64,000 bases of DNA from Podospora pseudocomata (Eukaryota > Ascomycota > Sordariomycetes > Sordariales > Podosporaceae), in NCBI RefSeq assembly GCF_035222375.1, contig NW_026946366.1, forward strand, positions 558,001-622,000, read 5' to 3'. The notes under the pieces are model-generated. The model was not told the DNA's origin. It was given only the letters and a program-made list of their open reading frames with translations, and ran no database searches. Positions within the stretch are counted from its first letter, which is position 1. Each line of letters begins with the position of its first letter. The position numbers and the translations under genes were made by a program. Below are positions 63,040 to 64,000 of this stretch, one piece after another.

Positions 63040-63941
63040 TCACAGCTCCCTCATAACCTCCTCCACAGCCTGCTTAGCCATCCTCTTCCTCTGCTGCTCC
63101 GGCAAACCAGCACTCATATCCCTCACAGCCCGCAACTTGACCATCATCTGCTCCAGGCTCCTGATATCATCATCCCCAATCACTTCCTCCCCTTCCTCCT
63201 CCTTCCCTTTCCCCTCCCCCGTGGTGTCAATCTCCTCCCCAATCTGCTCCCAAATCGCCCTCTTCAACCCTTCAAAATCCTCCCTGTCATAGCCATACCC
63301 CAACCCCTTAGGGTCAAACTCTTTATCGTCATCCTCATCCCCCTCCCCAAAACCCAAACCATCCCCCTCCTCCCCTGGTGCCCCTCCCCCAGACCAATCA
63401 TTAGCCTCCAACGCCTCCCTCACCCTCGCAATCCCCATCCTCTCCCCATACTCATTCCTCTTCCCTTCCTCCTGCTCTCTGCCCTTGGTATAAACCACAA
63501 ACTCCAACCCCGCCTCGGCAGCAACATCCTCCCACTCATCCAACACGTCGTCCTCCCCCATTATGGCCTGCTGGCTAACACCAATAACAAGCCCGACACC
63601 ATCCCACTCCCACCCTCCCAACCCTTCCCTGACCACCTTCCCAACCTCTTTAACCAATCTTTGATGCTCTGTTACTGTTGATGTTGATATGCTGGAAGAC
63701 AAAGAAGGAGAGAGCTCGACAACAATAATAACCCCCCCCAAAACCAGCAACACCTCCTTTGCCTCCTCCGACAAAAACGAACTTGACCATTCCTGCGGAG
63801 AAGAGACAAGATCAAGCCAGATGGGGACAGAGGCGGTGTAGTATTGTGTGGAAAGGGGTAAAAGGTGGGTTGTTCCCGCGAGGGAGGGGGTGTTTTCATC
63901 ATCGGTTGAGTCTGATGGGAGGGGGTGGGATCCGGTGAGTT
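63040..63941 (-). CDS. IRC6: Irc6/AAGAB-like protein (5' exon off window)
   Basis: The last exon of a minus-strand gene. An acceptor (TTATTAACATTTCATAG) ends at 63942 and the exon runs from 63941 to the stop at 63040, 300 codons plus two bases, so the first exon lies beyond 64000. The sequence shows LTGSHPLPSDSTDDENTP, then YYTASVPIWLDLVSSPQEW, a small-GTPase-like fold with LLVLGGVIIVVEL and WDGVGLVIGVSQQ. A C-terminal acidic region follows with DFEGLKRAIWEQIGEEID, SLEQMMVKLRAVRDMS and LPEQQRKRMAKQAVEEVM. This order matches the alpha/gamma-adaptin-binding protein family (yeast Irc6, human AAGAB/p34), chaperones of clathrin-adaptor assembly. Ends intact at the C-terminus. Confidence 0.8.
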
Positions 63942-64000
63942 CTATGAAATGTTAATAACTGTATTGGGGAGTGAGGAGGGAGGAGGAGGGGGTGAGATCT

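Overview
The window looks like nuclear DNA of a filamentous ascomycete, most likely a Sordariomycete near the Sordariales. The genes are monocistronic, on both strands, and carry short introns (about 50-90 bases) with GTAAGT/GTATGT-type donors, CTAAC/CTGAC branch sites and YAG acceptors. The proteins are typically fungal: Zn2Cys6 regulator, Ugo1, Hol1-like and DHA2 transporters, and an Htf1-type homeobox factor. I saw no tRNA, rRNA, CRISPR array, retroelement or bacterial-style operon. All functions are inferred from recognisable motifs; no database was searched.

Layout. 0-6.7 kb: four small genes and one partial gene, all for single-pass membrane proteins. 6.7-12.5 kb: almost gene-free. 12.5-15.2 kb: two related secreted-protein genes (the first with a broken 5' end), then a 360-base inverted-repeat element. 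16-20.6 kb: UGO1, YAH1 (sharing a divergent promoter) and RRP15. 21.4-23 kb: a two-domain, Cys-rich, probably GPI-anchored surface protein. 23.5-38.6 kb: seven consecutive minus-strand genes (in increasing coordinate order: Ctr-type copper transporter, Hol1-like MFS, NYN nuclease with zinc fingers, Zn2Cys6 factor, DHA2 exporter, secreted repeat protein with dibasic sites, pICln). 39-47.9 kb: a coiled-coil protein, an MFAP1-like splicing factor, POL12, a CRAL-TRIO lipid-transfer protein, an MDR oxidoreductase and a small zinc-finger protein with a long Asn run. 48.3-53.3 kb: a DNF3-type lipid flippase in one exon. 56-58 kb: homeobox factor with about 5 kb of gene-free upstream DNA. 63 kb: an IRC6/AAGAB-like gene running off the right edge.

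How the genes fit together. Most are unrelated housekeeping genes. The accessory stretch at 29.5-36.7 kb (regulator, DHA2 exporter, secreted precursor-like repeat protein) could be a small co-regulated unit, but no tailoring enzyme is visible beside it.

Most interesting point. The copper transporter gene is intact and correctly spliced except for one in-frame TAG exactly where Ctr proteins have a conserved tryptophan (TGG). Sordariomycetes are known to edit A to I in mRNA during sexual development, with a preference for A after U, so this codon is a strong candidate for UAG-to-UGG recoding. The alternative is a young pseudogene or an assembly error.
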